The notes: generated by a model not told the origin, from the letters alone. A DNA stretch of 64,000 nt from Nocardia vinacea (GCF_035920345.1 NZ_CP109149.1:2914001-2978000); one strand, 5' to 3'. Shown: positions 51,599 to 59,916, counted from the stretch's first letter. Numbers and translations: made by a program.

Positions 51599-51681
51599 TC
51601 GCGCCGAATTAGCCCCGCATCCGCGCCGGTTCGCGGATGATTAGCAGGTGCGAAAACCTAACTGCGAAGGCACAATCGATC

Positions 51682-51723
51682 GTGCAGATGTGCTTGCATA
51701 TGAAAGGCACACCGACCTAAACT
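51682..51723 (+). promoter_or_regulatory. Palindromic promoter/operator, copy 1
   Basis: Half-site GTGCAGATG, spacer TGCTTG, then CATATG. The -35-like TTGCAT (51694-51699) is 18 bases from the -10-like TAAACT (51718-51723). The same arrangement with an 18-base spacer occurs at 56936-56977 and 57364-57405. Confidence 0.7.
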
Positions 51724-51765
51724 CAGTCCCGCAAGGCATTACAGGGGACAACCAGGGGAGGCCGC

Positions 51766-52137
51766 GTGGGTGAACCAAGGGCGGATGTCGCCAGAGGTTT
51801 GCTGCCGCCAGACGTCAGGGGCGTTCGAATGGACCAACCACTTCACGGCGGCCGGCTCGGAATCGCCGAAGCCGCACTGGCCGACCAGCCAGCGAACGGT
51901 ATAACAACTATGAGCACACCGTCGACCCGAAGCGGACAACGCAGTACCGCGTACTCGCGAGAAACCGCAGTCGCCTTCGTCATCGATGCCGTCGAGTCAA
52001 CCGGTGCGGCCACTCGACATGATTTCGATATCGACCGGATCGTCACCACCGCGCACGCGATGGCCGACGACTGGGACCTAGAGACCCTGCAGCCGACGAC
52101 CTTCTGGCGCATCGCCTCCAGCTTCATCAAGCAGTAA
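51766..52137 (+). CDS. Small hypothetical protein under the shared promoter
   Basis: 123 residues from GTG 51766, which has GGGGAGG 4 bases upstream; ATG 51910 (75 residues, MSTPSTRSGQR) is an alternative and resembles the MSTP start of the gene at 57067. The C-terminal half is acidic and alpha-helical (AVAFVIDAVESTG, DFDIDRIVTTAHAMADDWDLE). No known domain is seen. Its promoter matches those of two other small genes in the window. Confidence 0.6.
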   Translation: MGEPRADVARGLLPPDVRGVRMDQPLHGGRLGIAEAALADQPANGITTMSTPSTRSGQRSTAYSRETAVAFVIDAVESTGAATRHDFDIDRIVTTAHAMADDWDLETLQPTTFWRIASSFIKQ

Positions 52138-52190
52138 CCGGCAAGCGCCGACCACTGCGGCCAATGATGTAGCAGCGCAACCGAATTGCG

Positions 52191-52829
52191 TTACGCCTCG
52201 GTCGGCGATGCCCACTGTGCCGTATAGGCCCGCAGTGCGACCTTGGCCTCGCGCAACAGATTCGGATCGCCGTCGGGATCGGATCGGAATGCCTCCTGCA
52301 GGACCGCATCGCCCATGAGATGGGCGGCGCGGCAGGCGATATCGAGTCCTTCGATATCGGCGACGGCGCCTTGGGCGAGCATGACCTCCCGCAGCGTCAC
52401 CGCCATCCGGCGTTTGTGCTCGCGATCGGCTGCCCGGGCAGCCTCGTTGAAATCCTTGCCGAACCACAGCGCGCGGAAGCCCGGCTCGTCCCGGTAGACC
52501 TGGGCGAACGCGTCCACCAGCACGCCGATCGGATCGTCCCAGCGCTCGGCGCGCGCGAGCTCGAGCAGCAGGGCGGCCTTGGCCTCCAATTGCTCGATAT
52601 AGGCCGCGGCGAGGGTTTCGATGACGGCCTCGCGATCCGGCAAGTACTGATACAGCGAGCCAACCGAAATCCGTGCCGCCGCAGCCACTCTGATCATGGT
52701 CAGCGCCTCGACGCCCTCCGTGGCGATCAGGCGATCGGCCACCTCGAGCACCCGCGCCAACCGCTCCCGGCTGCGCGCCTGAATCGGCACGCGGCGCAGG
52801 CCCGCCTCGGGTAGTGCACGGATCGGCAC
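52191..52829 (-). CDS. TetR-family regulator
   Basis: 212 residues. HTH at about 20-65: RLARVLEVADRLIATEGVEALTMIRVAAAARISVGSLYQYL. A C-terminal TetR domain follows. It is divergent from the aldolase/kinase operon with a 54-base spacer that holds a palindrome, so it probably controls that operon and itself. A ligand cannot be named. Confidence 0.9.
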   Translation of the reverse strand: MPIRALPEAGLRRVPIQARSRERLARVLEVADRLIATEGVEALTMIRVAAAARISVGSLYQYLPDREAVIETLAAAYIEQLEAKAALLLELARAERWDDPIGVLVDAFAQVYRDEPGFRALWFGKDFNEAARAADREHKRRMAVTLREVMLAQGAVADIEGLDIACRAAHLMGDAVLQEAFRSDPDGDPNLLREAKVALRAYTAQWASPTEA

Positions 52830-52850
52830 GGATTACCTCCGAACGTAATG

Positions 52851-52863
52851 TGAATCATATTCA
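52851..52863. promoter_or_regulatory. Candidate TetR operator
   Basis: TGAATCATATTCA: perfect TGAAT/ATTCA arms around CAT, in the short space between the divergent TetR and aldolase genes. Confidence 0.6.
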
Positions 52864-52883
52864 GGTTTGGGTAGAGTATCCGG

Positions 52884-53552
52884 ATGACCACCATCGCACC
52901 AACCGAACGCGCCGAGGTAGCGGCGGCCTGTCAGCGCCTGGCCGCACAGGGGCTGCTGATCGGCACCGCGGGCAATGTGAGCCTGCGGTGCGGTGATCTG
53001 GTCGCCGTCACGGCCACCGGTGCGGTGCTGGCGGAGGTCATAGCCGACGACGTCACGGTGGTCGACCTGGCGGGTCAGGTGGTCGCGGGACGCTACGCGC
53101 CGACCTCCGAATTGGGTTTGCATCTCGACGTCTATCGCACCTACGCCACGCAGGCAGTCGTGCACACCCATGCGCCCAAGGCGACGGCCATCGCCTGTGT
53201 GCTCGACGAACTGCCGGTCATCCATTACCAGCAGCTGCTGCTCGGCGGTGCGACCAGGGTCGCCCCGTTCCATCCCTTCGGCACCGTCGAACTCGCGGAT
53301 GCGGTGCGAACGGCGTTGCAGGGCAGGCAGTCCGCGTTGCTGGCCAATCACGGCGCGGTCACCATCGGCGCATCGCTGGACGACGCCGCTGAATCCGCAC
53401 TGCTGCTGGAATGGGCCTGCGCGCTGTATCTGGACGCGATGACGATCGGCAGGCCGCGCGAACTCACCGAACAGCAGCAGGCCGCGGTCGTCGAGGTGGC
53501 ACTGCGCACCGGATACGGGACCCGCAAACCGCTGGATAAGGACACCGAATGA
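52884..53552 (+). CDS. Class II aldolase/adducin-family protein
   Basis: 222 residues. Zinc ligands are in VVHTHAPKATA (two His) and LLANHGAV (His), and the N-terminal loop LLIGTAGNVSLR binds phosphate in fuculose-phosphate aldolases. It probably cleaves a sugar 1-phosphate (fuculose-, ribulose- or deoxyribulose-type). The adjacent PfkB kinase, whose start overlaps this stop by 4 bases, could make the phosphate substrate. Such a pair resembles sugar salvage modules such as 5-deoxyribose disposal, but the isomerase is missing. Confidence 0.88.
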   Translation: MTTIAPTERAEVAAACQRLAAQGLLIGTAGNVSLRCGDLVAVTATGAVLAEVIADDVTVVDLAGQVVAGRYAPTSELGLHLDVYRTYATQAVVHTHAPKATAIACVLDELPVIHYQQLLLGGATRVAPFHPFGTVELADAVRTALQGRQSALLANHGAVTIGASLDDAAESALLLEWACALYLDAMTIGRPRELTEQQQAAVVEVALRTGYGTRKPLDKDTE

Positions 53553-54496
53553 ACGTAATCGCCTTGGGCGCACATGTTTTGGATATCCTGGTCCGCCCTG
53601 TCGCGGCCATACCGGACGGGCAGCAGACCGCACTGGTCGAGGACATCCGCATCACCGCGGCGGGTACGGCCGCAGGTACCGCGCTGACACTGGCCAAACT
53701 CGGCGCGAGCGTGCGGACCGCGGGTGCGATCGGAGCGGACACCTCCGGCGATATCCTGCTCGGGCTGCTCGCCAAGGCGGGCATCGATACGAAACTGGTC
53801 GTGCGCAAGGAAGATCAGCCCACCTCGTCGTCGGTGCTGCCGATCCGCCCCAATGGCGAGCGTCCCAGCCTGCATCTGTTGGGTGCCAACCCCTTCTACA
53901 CCCTCGACGATGTCGATTGGACCGCGATCGCCGCCGCCGACCATCTGCACCTCGGCGGTCCGGAACTGATCGGTGCGGCAAATGCGGCGCGAATCCTGCG
54001 GCACGCCAAGGACAATGGCGTCAGCACCTCCGTCGATCTGATCGCACCCGGCGCACTCGGTAGCCTCGACGCCATCGCCGAAGTCCTCCCGCATACCGAC
54101 TACTTCCTCCCGAATGACGAACAGGTGCTCGGCTTCACCGGCACCACCGACCTGGTGGCGGGTTGCGAGGTGCTCGAGGACGCGGGCGCTTGCATCCTGG
54201 CGGTTACGCGGGGCGCCGACGGCGCCCTACTCGTCGGCCCCGACAACTATCAGGACATTCCCGCGTTCGCCGTCGACGTCGTCGACACCACCGGGTGCGG
54301 TGATGCCTTCTCCGCCGGTTTCATCCGTGCGATCGCACTGGGCCGGAATCTGCGTGCCGCGGCGATCCTCGGCAATGCGGTCGCCGCACTGGTCGCCCGC
54401 GGACTCGGTAGCGACCACGGGGATTTCGATCTCGCCGCCGTGGATGCGTTCGCAGCCGAAACACCCACTATCGACCCGAACAAGCCGGGTCGATAG
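53549..54496 (+). CDS. PfkB-family carbohydrate kinase
   Basis: 315 residues. PfkB features are LGASVRTAGAIGADTSGD (signature 1) and VDVVDTTGCGDAFSAGFI (signature 2) with the catalytic Asp in GCGD. The N-terminal ALGAHVLDILV begins the Rossmann-like core. It phosphorylates a sugar or nucleoside with ATP. It is translationally coupled to the aldolase. The stop is 6 bases from the convergent Scr1 gene. Confidence 0.92.
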   Translation: MNVIALGAHVLDILVRPVAAIPDGQQTALVEDIRITAAGTAAGTALTLAKLGASVRTAGAIGADTSGDILLGLLAKAGIDTKLVVRKEDQPTSSSVLPIRPNGERPSLHLLGANPFYTLDDVDWTAIAAADHLHLGGPELIGAANAARILRHAKDNGVSTSVDLIAPGALGSLDAIAEVLPHTDYFLPNDEQVLGFTGTTDLVAGCEVLEDAGACILAVTRGADGALLVGPDNYQDIPAFAVDVVDTTGCGDAFSAGFIRAIALGRNLRAAAILGNAVAALVARGLGSDHGDFDLAAVDAFAAETPTIDPNKPGR

Positions 54497-54502
54497 CGAT
54501 AT

Positions 54503-55390
54503 TCAGGCGTTCTTGGCGTACTCGGCGAGGATCTTCAGCGACTCGCCGGGCGCCTCGGCTTGCACACTCAGGCGGTCCATGACCGAGAGGTACAGCGCCA
54601 GATCCTGTTTCCGATCCAGGTACAGCGCACTGGTGAGATGTTCGAGATAGACGATGTCGGGCAGCTCGGTCTCGGCGAAACGCAAGATGCTGAACGAGCT
54701 ACCCGCAGCGGCGTGTTCGCCCGCCGAGTACGGCAGGACCTGCACCGTGACATTCGGAAGTTCCGCCAGCTCGATGAGGTGTTCCATCTGCTCGCGGTGC
54801 ACCCGCGAGCCACCGACCGGCCGATGCAGCGCGGCCTCGTCGATGATCGCCCAGATGATCGGCGGCTCGGCTCGGCGCAGCACCTCCTGCCGACGGATGC
54901 GGACCTGCACGCGGCGGTCCATATCGGCGTCCTCGTACCCGAGTGACATTACGGCCCTGGCATATTCGGGCGTCTGCAGCAACCCGGGCACCAGGTGCGC
55001 CTCATAGGTACGGATCTTGGTCGCGGCCTGCTCCAAGCCGAGGTAGGTGCCGAACCAGGACGGCAGCAGATCGCTGTAGCGATGCCACCAGCCTGGTTCG
55101 TTCGCCTGCCTGGCCAGATCCAGGAAACGCTCCCGCTCCTCGGCGTCGGTGACGCCATATAAAGTCAACAGATCGCGGATATCGCGTTCCTTGAATCCGG
55201 TGCGCCCCAACTCGAGACGACTGATCTTGGCGTGTGAACCGCGGATGGCGTCACCTGCGGCCTCACGAGTGATGCCATTCTTCACCCGCAGGTCACGCAA
55301 CTGCCCGCCCAGCGCGATCCGCAATACGGTCGGACCACGTTCCACTACAACCGATTGCACACGACCGTCGTCATCGGGTTTTGCGATCAT
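54503..55390 (-). CDS. Scr1-family XRE regulator (HTH + DUF5753)
   Basis: 295 residues from ATG 55390 (GGAG 8 bases upstream); a longer in-frame version from 55459 has a poor start. HTH: LGGQLRDLRVKNGITREAAGDAIRGSHAKISRLELG. DUF5753: WFGTYLGLEQAATKIRTYEAHLVPGLLQTPEYA and VTVQVLPYSAGEH. A DUF397 gene is 88 bases upstream on the same strand, the usual partner. A palindrome GTTTCGAAAC (55441-55450) lies 51-60 bases before the start. Confidence 0.92.
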   Translation of the reverse strand: MIAKPDDDGRVQSVVVERGPTVLRIALGGQLRDLRVKNGITREAAGDAIRGSHAKISRLELGRTGFKERDIRDLLTLYGVTDAEERERFLDLARQANEPGWWHRYSDLLPSWFGTYLGLEQAATKIRTYEAHLVPGLLQTPEYARAVMSLGYEDADMDRRVQVRIRRQEVLRRAEPPIIWAIIDEAALHRPVGGSRVHREQMEHLIELAELPNVTVQVLPYSAGEHAAAGSSFSILRFAETELPDIVYLEHLTSALYLDRKQDLALYLSVMDRLSVQAEAPGESLKILAEYAKNA

Positions 55391-55478
55391 GAAGTCATCT
55401 CCGATACTCGGGTTTGACCACAGTGTGTCACAAATACCACGTTTCGAAACACACCGCACCGATCGCCTATGTTACCGC

Positions 55479-55703
55479 TCAGCTAGTCAGGTCGTCGAAC
55501 TCCCCGGCCTTCGCGCCGCGCACGAACGCGTCGATCTCCGGTCGAGTGTAGAACAGGATGCCACCTTCCGGGTCGCGTGAATTGCGAACGGCGATCGAAC
55601 CATCCGACGCCTCGGCGACCTCGACGCAGTTACCGCCCGACGGACCGCTGAACGAGCTCTTGCGCCACGCGCCTTTGATCTTGGGTGTACCGGTGTCGAA
55701 CAT
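55479..55703 (-). CDS. DUF397 protein
   Basis: 74 residues from ATG 55703 (GGGGAAG adjacent). The DUF397 core reads WRKSSFSGPSGGNCVEVAEA, then IAVRNSRDPEGGILFY and EIDAFVRGAKAGEFD. Such proteins are known partners of Scr1-like regulators in streptomycete and nocardial control circuits. It probably binds the Scr1 protein of 54503-55390. The upstream region contains the motif at 55777-55802. Confidence 0.92.
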   Translation of the reverse strand: MFDTGTPKIKGAWRKSSFSGPSGGNCVEVAEASDGSIAVRNSRDPEGGILFYTRPEIDAFVRGAKAGEFDDLTS

Positions 55704-55776
55704 CTTCCCCACTCCTCGGCTGCTTCCAGTGTGAGATGTACGCTCGAGCGGCTTTGCAGATGCGCGCTCAAACGTT

Positions 55777-55802
55777 CTTGCATTTGCACCTACATCTGCA
55801 AG
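55777..55802. promoter_or_regulatory. Inverted CTTGCA/TGCAAG motif upstream of DUF397
   Basis: CTTGCA (55777-55782) and TGCAAG (55797-55802) with TACATCTGCAAG at the right end, resembling the Scr1-type operator at 45247-45266. It lies about 75-100 bases before the DUF397 start. Confidence 0.5.
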
Positions 55803-55950
55803 ATAGCACGAAGCTCCCTCATGCGGCACAAAAGAATTCAGACCTGCCGGTCCCCTTCGTGACCCCTGTTCAACGCGTTACGCGAGTGCTGTACGCGGCT
55901 GCGCCCGCTGCGCCGGAAATGCGTGACCGACTACTCGATCCCGCAGCTCG

Positions 55951-55963
55951 ATTCGATACGAAT
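55951..55963. promoter_or_regulatory. Palindrome upstream of the methyltransferase gene
   Basis: ATTCGATACGAAT: 5-base arms around ATA, 103-115 bases before ATG 56066. Candidate operator or promoter element. Confidence 0.4.
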
Positions 55964-56065
55964 CTTGTACTGTCACAGTGCACATCGGCCGTGCCAGCCA
56001 ATCGCGACACCCGCCGCCTGAGCAGTCCGGTTCACCGTTTATCAGCTCGCCGAGGAGTCCAGCCC

Positions 56066-56863
56066 ATGTCCGACGATCAAACCCCGCTCATCCGGACCGA
56101 CATCCCGCATTCCGCGCGCATCTGGAACTACTGGATGGGCGGCAAGGACTATTACGAAATCGACCGGATCGCCGGTGATGCCGGCGTCGAGGTGGATCCG
56201 GACATCACCACCATGGCCGTGCAATCGCGTCAGTTCCTCATTCGCGCGGTGCGTTACCTGGCGGGCGAGGAGGGCATCCGCCAGTTCCTCGATATCGGCA
56301 CCGGCCTGCCGACCATGCAGAACACCCATGAGGTCGCCCAGGGCGTCGCGCCCGACTCGAAGGTCGTCTATGTCGACAACGATCCTCTGGTCCTCACCAT
56401 GGCGCGGGCGCTGCTCACCAGCACCACACCCGAGGGCGTAACCACTTACGTCGATTGCGATTACCACGATCCGGAGCAGATCCTCGCCGACGCCCGCAAC
56501 GTGCTCAATTTCAATGAGCCGATCGGCGTGATGTTCATGGGCGTGCTCGGCCACGCCAAGTCCTACGACGAGTTGCTGCGCATCGTGCACACGGTGCTCG
56601 CCGCGGTGCCGTCGGGCAGCTTCCTGGTCATGTGGGACGGCACCGACGACAGCAAGGAGTATGTGACGCTGTGTGAGAACTACACCGGCACCGGCGGCGC
56701 ACCCTATGTTCCCCGACCCCAGGCCGAAATCCGTGCCGTATTCGACGGTTTGGAACTGGTCGAGCCCGGATTCGTATCGATCACCCAGTGGCGCACCGAT
56801 GCTGCCGAGGTCGGCGAGGCCCGGCCGATCTCCGCGTACGGCTCGGTCGCGCGCAAGCCCTGA
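56066..56863 (+). CDS. SAM-dependent methyltransferase-fold protein (DUF574 type)
   Basis: 265 residues from ATG 56066 (GAGGAG 9 bases upstream). It begins PHSARIWNYWMGGKDYYEID and has RQFLDIGTGLPTMQNTHEVA, KVVYVDNDPLVLTMARALL and IGVMFMGVLGHA. It belongs to the same family as 43260-44102, with the start motif and the SAM loop conserved. It probably methylates a small molecule or is a regulatory SAM-binding protein. It is placed opposite an Scr1/DUF397 pair. Confidence 0.9.
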   Translation: MSDDQTPLIRTDIPHSARIWNYWMGGKDYYEIDRIAGDAGVEVDPDITTMAVQSRQFLIRAVRYLAGEEGIRQFLDIGTGLPTMQNTHEVAQGVAPDSKVVYVDNDPLVLTMARALLTSTTPEGVTTYVDCDYHDPEQILADARNVLNFNEPIGVMFMGVLGHAKSYDELLRIVHTVLAAVPSGSFLVMWDGTDDSKEYVTLCENYTGTGGAPYVPRPQAEIRAVFDGLELVEPGFVSITQWRTDAAEVGEARPISAYGSVARKP

Positions 56864-56935
56864 AGCGCAAGCGGCACAACGGCGGTCATCGGCCACTCGG
56901 TCGACGACCACCGTTCATTTATCTATTGGTCGTTC

Positions 56936-56977
56936 GTGCAAATGTACTTGCATCTGTAAGTGCCGACAGCCTAAACT
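56936..56977 (+). promoter_or_regulatory. Palindromic promoter/operator, copy 2
   Basis: Half-sites GTGCAAATG (56936-56944) and CATCTGTAA (56951-56959) flank TACTTG. The -35-like TTGCAT (56948-56953) is 18 bases from TAAACT (56972-56977). A leader block GGGAGTTACGCAG follows, near-identical to that of copy 3. Confidence 0.7.
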
Positions 56978-57066
56978 CGGAACCAGAATCGGGGAGTTAC
57001 GCAGGGAGTTCGCGCCGGCGTCACCACAACCACCTCCCCATCCGGCAGACGCGAGGGGCGGTCGAG

Positions 57067-57303
57067 ATGAGTACGCCATTCCGAACTCCGCGCGGGGCCA
57101 CGATCGCCGGCGGATCCGGGATCGATACCCTGCGGCAATGCTCGGCGCCGGAGCATGCGCCACTCGATTGCGGTGTCGAACCGCGCGGCCTCACCTATCG
57201 GCAGGCCCGCGAGATCCTGCACTTGCACGAGGTGCACGGCCCGCAGTGCCGCCAGTGGCTTGCCGCCGCGGCCTACCTCTCCGCCGGACTGGACGACGAA
57301 TAA
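57067..57303 (+). CDS. Small hypothetical protein under the shared promoter
   Basis: 78 residues from ATG 57067, about 90 bases after the -10 box. It begins MSTPFRTPRG and has LTYRQAREILHLHEVHGPQC in the middle. Helical, no membrane segment. Two cysteines and two histidines lie in the C-terminal half, but no clear zinc motif is formed. The next unit downstream repeats the promoter and spacing. Unknown family, possibly an Scr1-linked small protein. Confidence 0.65.
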   Translation: MSTPFRTPRGATIAGGSGIDTLRQCSAPEHAPLDCGVEPRGLTYRQAREILHLHEVHGPQCRQWLAAAAYLSAGLDDE

Positions 57304-57363
57304 CGTTCGACCCCAACGGCTCCACTGGCACAGCCCCAAATCGCTTCGCACGCAGCGATGTTC

Positions 57364-57405
57364 GTACAGGTGTACTTGCATCTGTACGACACGCCGCTCT
57401 AAACT
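57364..57405 (+). promoter_or_regulatory. Palindromic promoter/operator, copy 3 (best copy)
   Basis: GTACAGGTG (57364-57372) and CATCTGTAC (57379-57387) are inverted repeats with one mismatch, separated by TACTTG. TTGCAT (57376-57381) and TAAACT (57400-57405) are 18 bases apart. The palindrome covers the -35 box, so binding there would block RNA polymerase. Confidence 0.75.
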
Positions 57406-57494
57406 CTTGCGCGACAAGGGAGTTTCGCAGCCGAGGGCCCGTGCCGCTGTCGTCACCGGGATCTCTCGGCGCCAGAGCCACAGGGGGCATTCGC

Positions 57495-57692
57495 ATGAAT
57501 CCACCACGCGCTGCCGGTCGACTCGGGATCGCCGATGTCGCCGCGGCCTACGGCACCGACGCATTGCAGCGACGCATCGCCGAACTGCGAGCCAGTGGCC
57601 AGCACTACGCCGCCATCGCAATCGAACACGAAATCCGCAGCGGCGCAGTGGTAATCGATGCGGAGCTGCGGAATCAGCAAGGCGCAGCCTAG
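57495..57692 (+). CDS. Small hypothetical protein under the shared promoter
   Basis: 65 residues from ATG 57495, 89 bases after the -10 box. Sequence is Ala-rich and helical (LGIADVAAAYGTDALQRRIA, HYAAIAIEHEIRSG). No known domain is seen. It is the second of two tandem units with the same promoter and leader. The last codon overlaps the stop of a lipase remnant on the other strand. Confidence 0.6.
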   Translation: MNPPRAAGRLGIADVAAAYGTDALQRRIAELRASGQHYAAIAIEHEIRSGAVVIDAELRNQQGAA

Positions 57693-57890
57693 ATTCCGCT
57701 GCCCCCGCCATTGAATCGGGGGTTCAAGGCGCACACGAGGTTCGGTTGTGCGGCCGGTCGAGTGCTCGCAGCGCAATGGATACCGTGCGCGGCGAGTACA
57801 TCGTCGTCAGGTGATCGAGCATGTCCTCATCGCAGCCGTCCTGGAGGATGACGTCGTGCACCGTCGCATCTGGATCCGCGGCACGACGGC
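57689..57890 (-). pseudogene. C-terminal remnant of an exported lipase, frameshifted
   Basis: The minus strand encodes DATVHDVILQDGCDEDMLDH and LTTMYSPRTVSIALRALD, matching the end of the lipase at 29353-30561 (GATVHNITLQDGCEQDLSDH). One base is then missing near 57751-57760 (CTCGACCGG against CTCGACCCGG). The next frame gives PNLVCALNPRFNGGGSG and a stop at 57689, again matching the lipase end. The N-terminal 330 residues are gone. Confidence 0.82.
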
Positions 57891-58137
57891 GCAGGCCGAT
57901 CACACGCAAACGTCAGCCCAGGCCGATGTTAAGACGGCTGGTCACGGATTTTCGACAACTCGCGCCGGGCGCCGGAGCTTCCCACCACTGCACATGGCCC
58001 GCATGCGGACAATGCACAACGTTGCCGCGCCGCAATAGATTTCGCGTAGTCTTCCCTGGTTCATAACCATTTCGTATAGTGATGCAACGATTCGGGCGCA
58101 GATCTATCACGTCCGATGTGGCACTGGAGCGACGCGT
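57891..58137. other. Upstream region of the third PucR gene
   Basis: Beyond the lipase remnant there is no further homology that I can see. TATAGT at 58075-58080 is a possible -10 box for the PucR gene, with a weak -35 (TTCCCT, 58052-58057) 17 bases upstream. Confidence 0.4.
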
Positions 58138-59397
58138 ATGACCTTCTCCGCGCTGGATCTGTCCGTCGACCCGACGGACCCTGTCCTAGAGATCGGCGGC
58201 CAGCCCGCGTCGATTCCCCTACTCAATACCGACCGCGTCGCCTCGCGCATGGTCGGTTACTTCGCGACCTGTATGGCGCCGTGTCGCACGCTGCCCGGCG
58301 AGCAGCTACGCGGCGATGTCACCAAGCTGACCCGCAGCTGCCTGGCATTGGCCGCCGAAATGTTCGACAAGCGTACGGTTCCCGGCGAGGAACGGCTCGG
58401 CGAGGTCAGGGAGGCGGCGGCGCAATGGGCCCGCGAGGCGGTACCGCTGGGCACCATCCTGCGCGCTTACCACGAGGGGCTGCGCATCGCATTCGGACTG
58501 GTGACCGCGCGCGCCAAGGCCGACGATATCGATGAACTGCTGGTTGCCACCGACCTCATGCTCGAACTCCTGGAGGCGATCACCGCGGCGGTTTCGGACG
58601 CCTACGTCGAAGAACAGCATCTCGTCGCGCGCGAACACCAGACCGCGACGCAGACGCTGGCTTCGGCGCTGCTGAGCGGTCGCGGCAGTTCCGCACTCGC
58701 CCGCCAGGCCGGCATCCCGATCGCCGACTCGTATCAGGTGGTCGCGCTATCGATTCCCGAACATCCGGACGAGCGCGATCCACGCGTCGACAGCCATGTC
58801 GCCGCCCGCAGGAAACTGCGCCGCCTGCAATCGGAACTGGCCACCACCTTCGAATCCCGGGTGCTCGCGCTGCTGAGCACCAAGGGCGGCACGCTACTGG
58901 TCCCGATCGAGGACGATGCACCGGTCCTGACCGCCGAAACACTGCAACTGCTCGCCGAATCCGCCGAGGTCGCACTCACCGCCACGCTGGTCACCAGCGA
59001 GACCGACCAGATACCCGACGCCGCCGATCAGGCCCACGAACTACTCAATCTGGTGCGGGTCGGCGGACGCAATCCTGGCCTGTACCAGATGGCCGACCTG
59101 GCCGTGGAGTACCAGCTCACCCGGGGTGGCCCGGCCACTCGACGCATCGCGACCATTCTCGATCCGCTCGACGCCCATCCCGAACTGTTCGACACCATGC
59201 GCGCCTACCTGGGCAACGATATGAATCGCCAGCTCACGGCGCGCCAGCTCTATGTCCACCCGAATACCGTCGATTACCGGCTACGCCGCATCGCCCAGCT
59301 GACCTCGATCGATCTGGCCACCTCGGCAGGCATCTCACAGGCCGCCATCGCCCTGCTCGCGCGCGATCTGGACCGCAGCGTCGCCCGACGGCTGTAG
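58138..59397 (+). CDS. PucR-family transcriptional regulator
   Basis: 419 residues from ATG 58138 with GGAG upstream. The layout is like 20542-21759: AQWAREAVPLGTILRAYHEGL, LVAREHQTATQTLASALLSGRG, AARRKLRRLQSEL, and the C-terminal HTH NRQLTARQLYVHPNTVDYRLRRI. It has no clear target next to it; the CBS-domain gene begins 84 bases downstream on the same strand. It is the closest intact relative of the HTH-less protein at 38824-39795. Confidence 0.9.
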   Translation: MTFSALDLSVDPTDPVLEIGGQPASIPLLNTDRVASRMVGYFATCMAPCRTLPGEQLRGDVTKLTRSCLALAAEMFDKRTVPGEERLGEVREAAAQWAREAVPLGTILRAYHEGLRIAFGLVTARAKADDIDELLVATDLMLELLEAITAAVSDAYVEEQHLVAREHQTATQTLASALLSGRGSSALARQAGIPIADSYQVVALSIPEHPDERDPRVDSHVAARRKLRRLQSELATTFESRVLALLSTKGGTLLVPIEDDAPVLTAETLQLLAESAEVALTATLVTSETDQIPDAADQAHELLNLVRVGGRNPGLYQMADLAVEYQLTRGGPATRRIATILDPLDAHPELFDTMRAYLGNDMNRQLTARQLYVHPNTVDYRLRRIAQLTSIDLATSAGISQAAIALLARDLDRSVARRL

Positions 59398-59480
59398 ATT
59401 CAGCCTGATGCGGATTTGTGCTGGTCACGAGATCACAAAGGCGTCATCCTAGTAGTGCTGCGACCTCTGGATGGTGGAAT

Positions 59481-59915
59481 ATGCGAATAGCGGAGATCTT
59501 GCACAGGAAGGGCAGCGACGTGGCAACCGTCGCACCCGAGACCACGGTACGGACCCTGCTCGGCACGCTCGCCGAGCACAATATCGGGGCGGTGGTGGTA
59601 TCGCCGGACGGCAACCGGATCGCCGGCATTGTCTCCGAGCGCGATGTGGTGCGCAGTCTGCACGCGCGCGGCGCCGCGCTGCTCGATACGCCCGTCGCGG
59701 AGATCATGACCGTCGATGTGCGCACCTGCGCGCCTGACGACCTGGTCGACGGACTGCGCGGCACCATGACCGAGCACCGCGTCCGACACCTGCCCGTGGT
59801 CCGCGACGGCCACCTGATCGGCATCGTCAGCATCGGCGATGTGGTCAAGAGCGCGATCTCCGAACTGGCCACCGAACGTCAGCATCTGGTCGAGTACGTA
59901 CAGGGGCAGTACTGA
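59481..59915 (+). CDS. CBS-domain protein
   Basis: 144 residues with two CBS repeats: GSDVATVAPETTVRTLLGTL to GIVSERDVVRSLHARG, and IMTVDVRTCAPDDLVDGLRG to GIVSIGDVVKSAISE. Stand-alone pairs of CBS domains bind adenine nucleotides such as AMP or NAD and act as energy sensors. Relatives in mycobacteria belong to the Hrp1-like group. A perfect hairpin follows the stop, so the unit ends here. Confidence 0.92.
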   Translation: MRIAEILHRKGSDVATVAPETTVRTLLGTLAEHNIGAVVVSPDGNRIAGIVSERDVVRSLHARGAALLDTPVAEIMTVDVRTCAPDDLVDGLRGTMTEHRVRHLPVVRDGHLIGIVSIGDVVKSAISELATERQHLVEYVQGQY

Positions 59916-59916
59916 A

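Larger units (their letters stand above)
55704..56065. other. 362-base divergent intergenic region
   Basis: It lies between the DUF397 gene (minus) and the methyltransferase gene (plus) and contains the candidate operator sites at 55777-55802 and 55951-55963. No other gene is supported. Confidence 0.5.
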
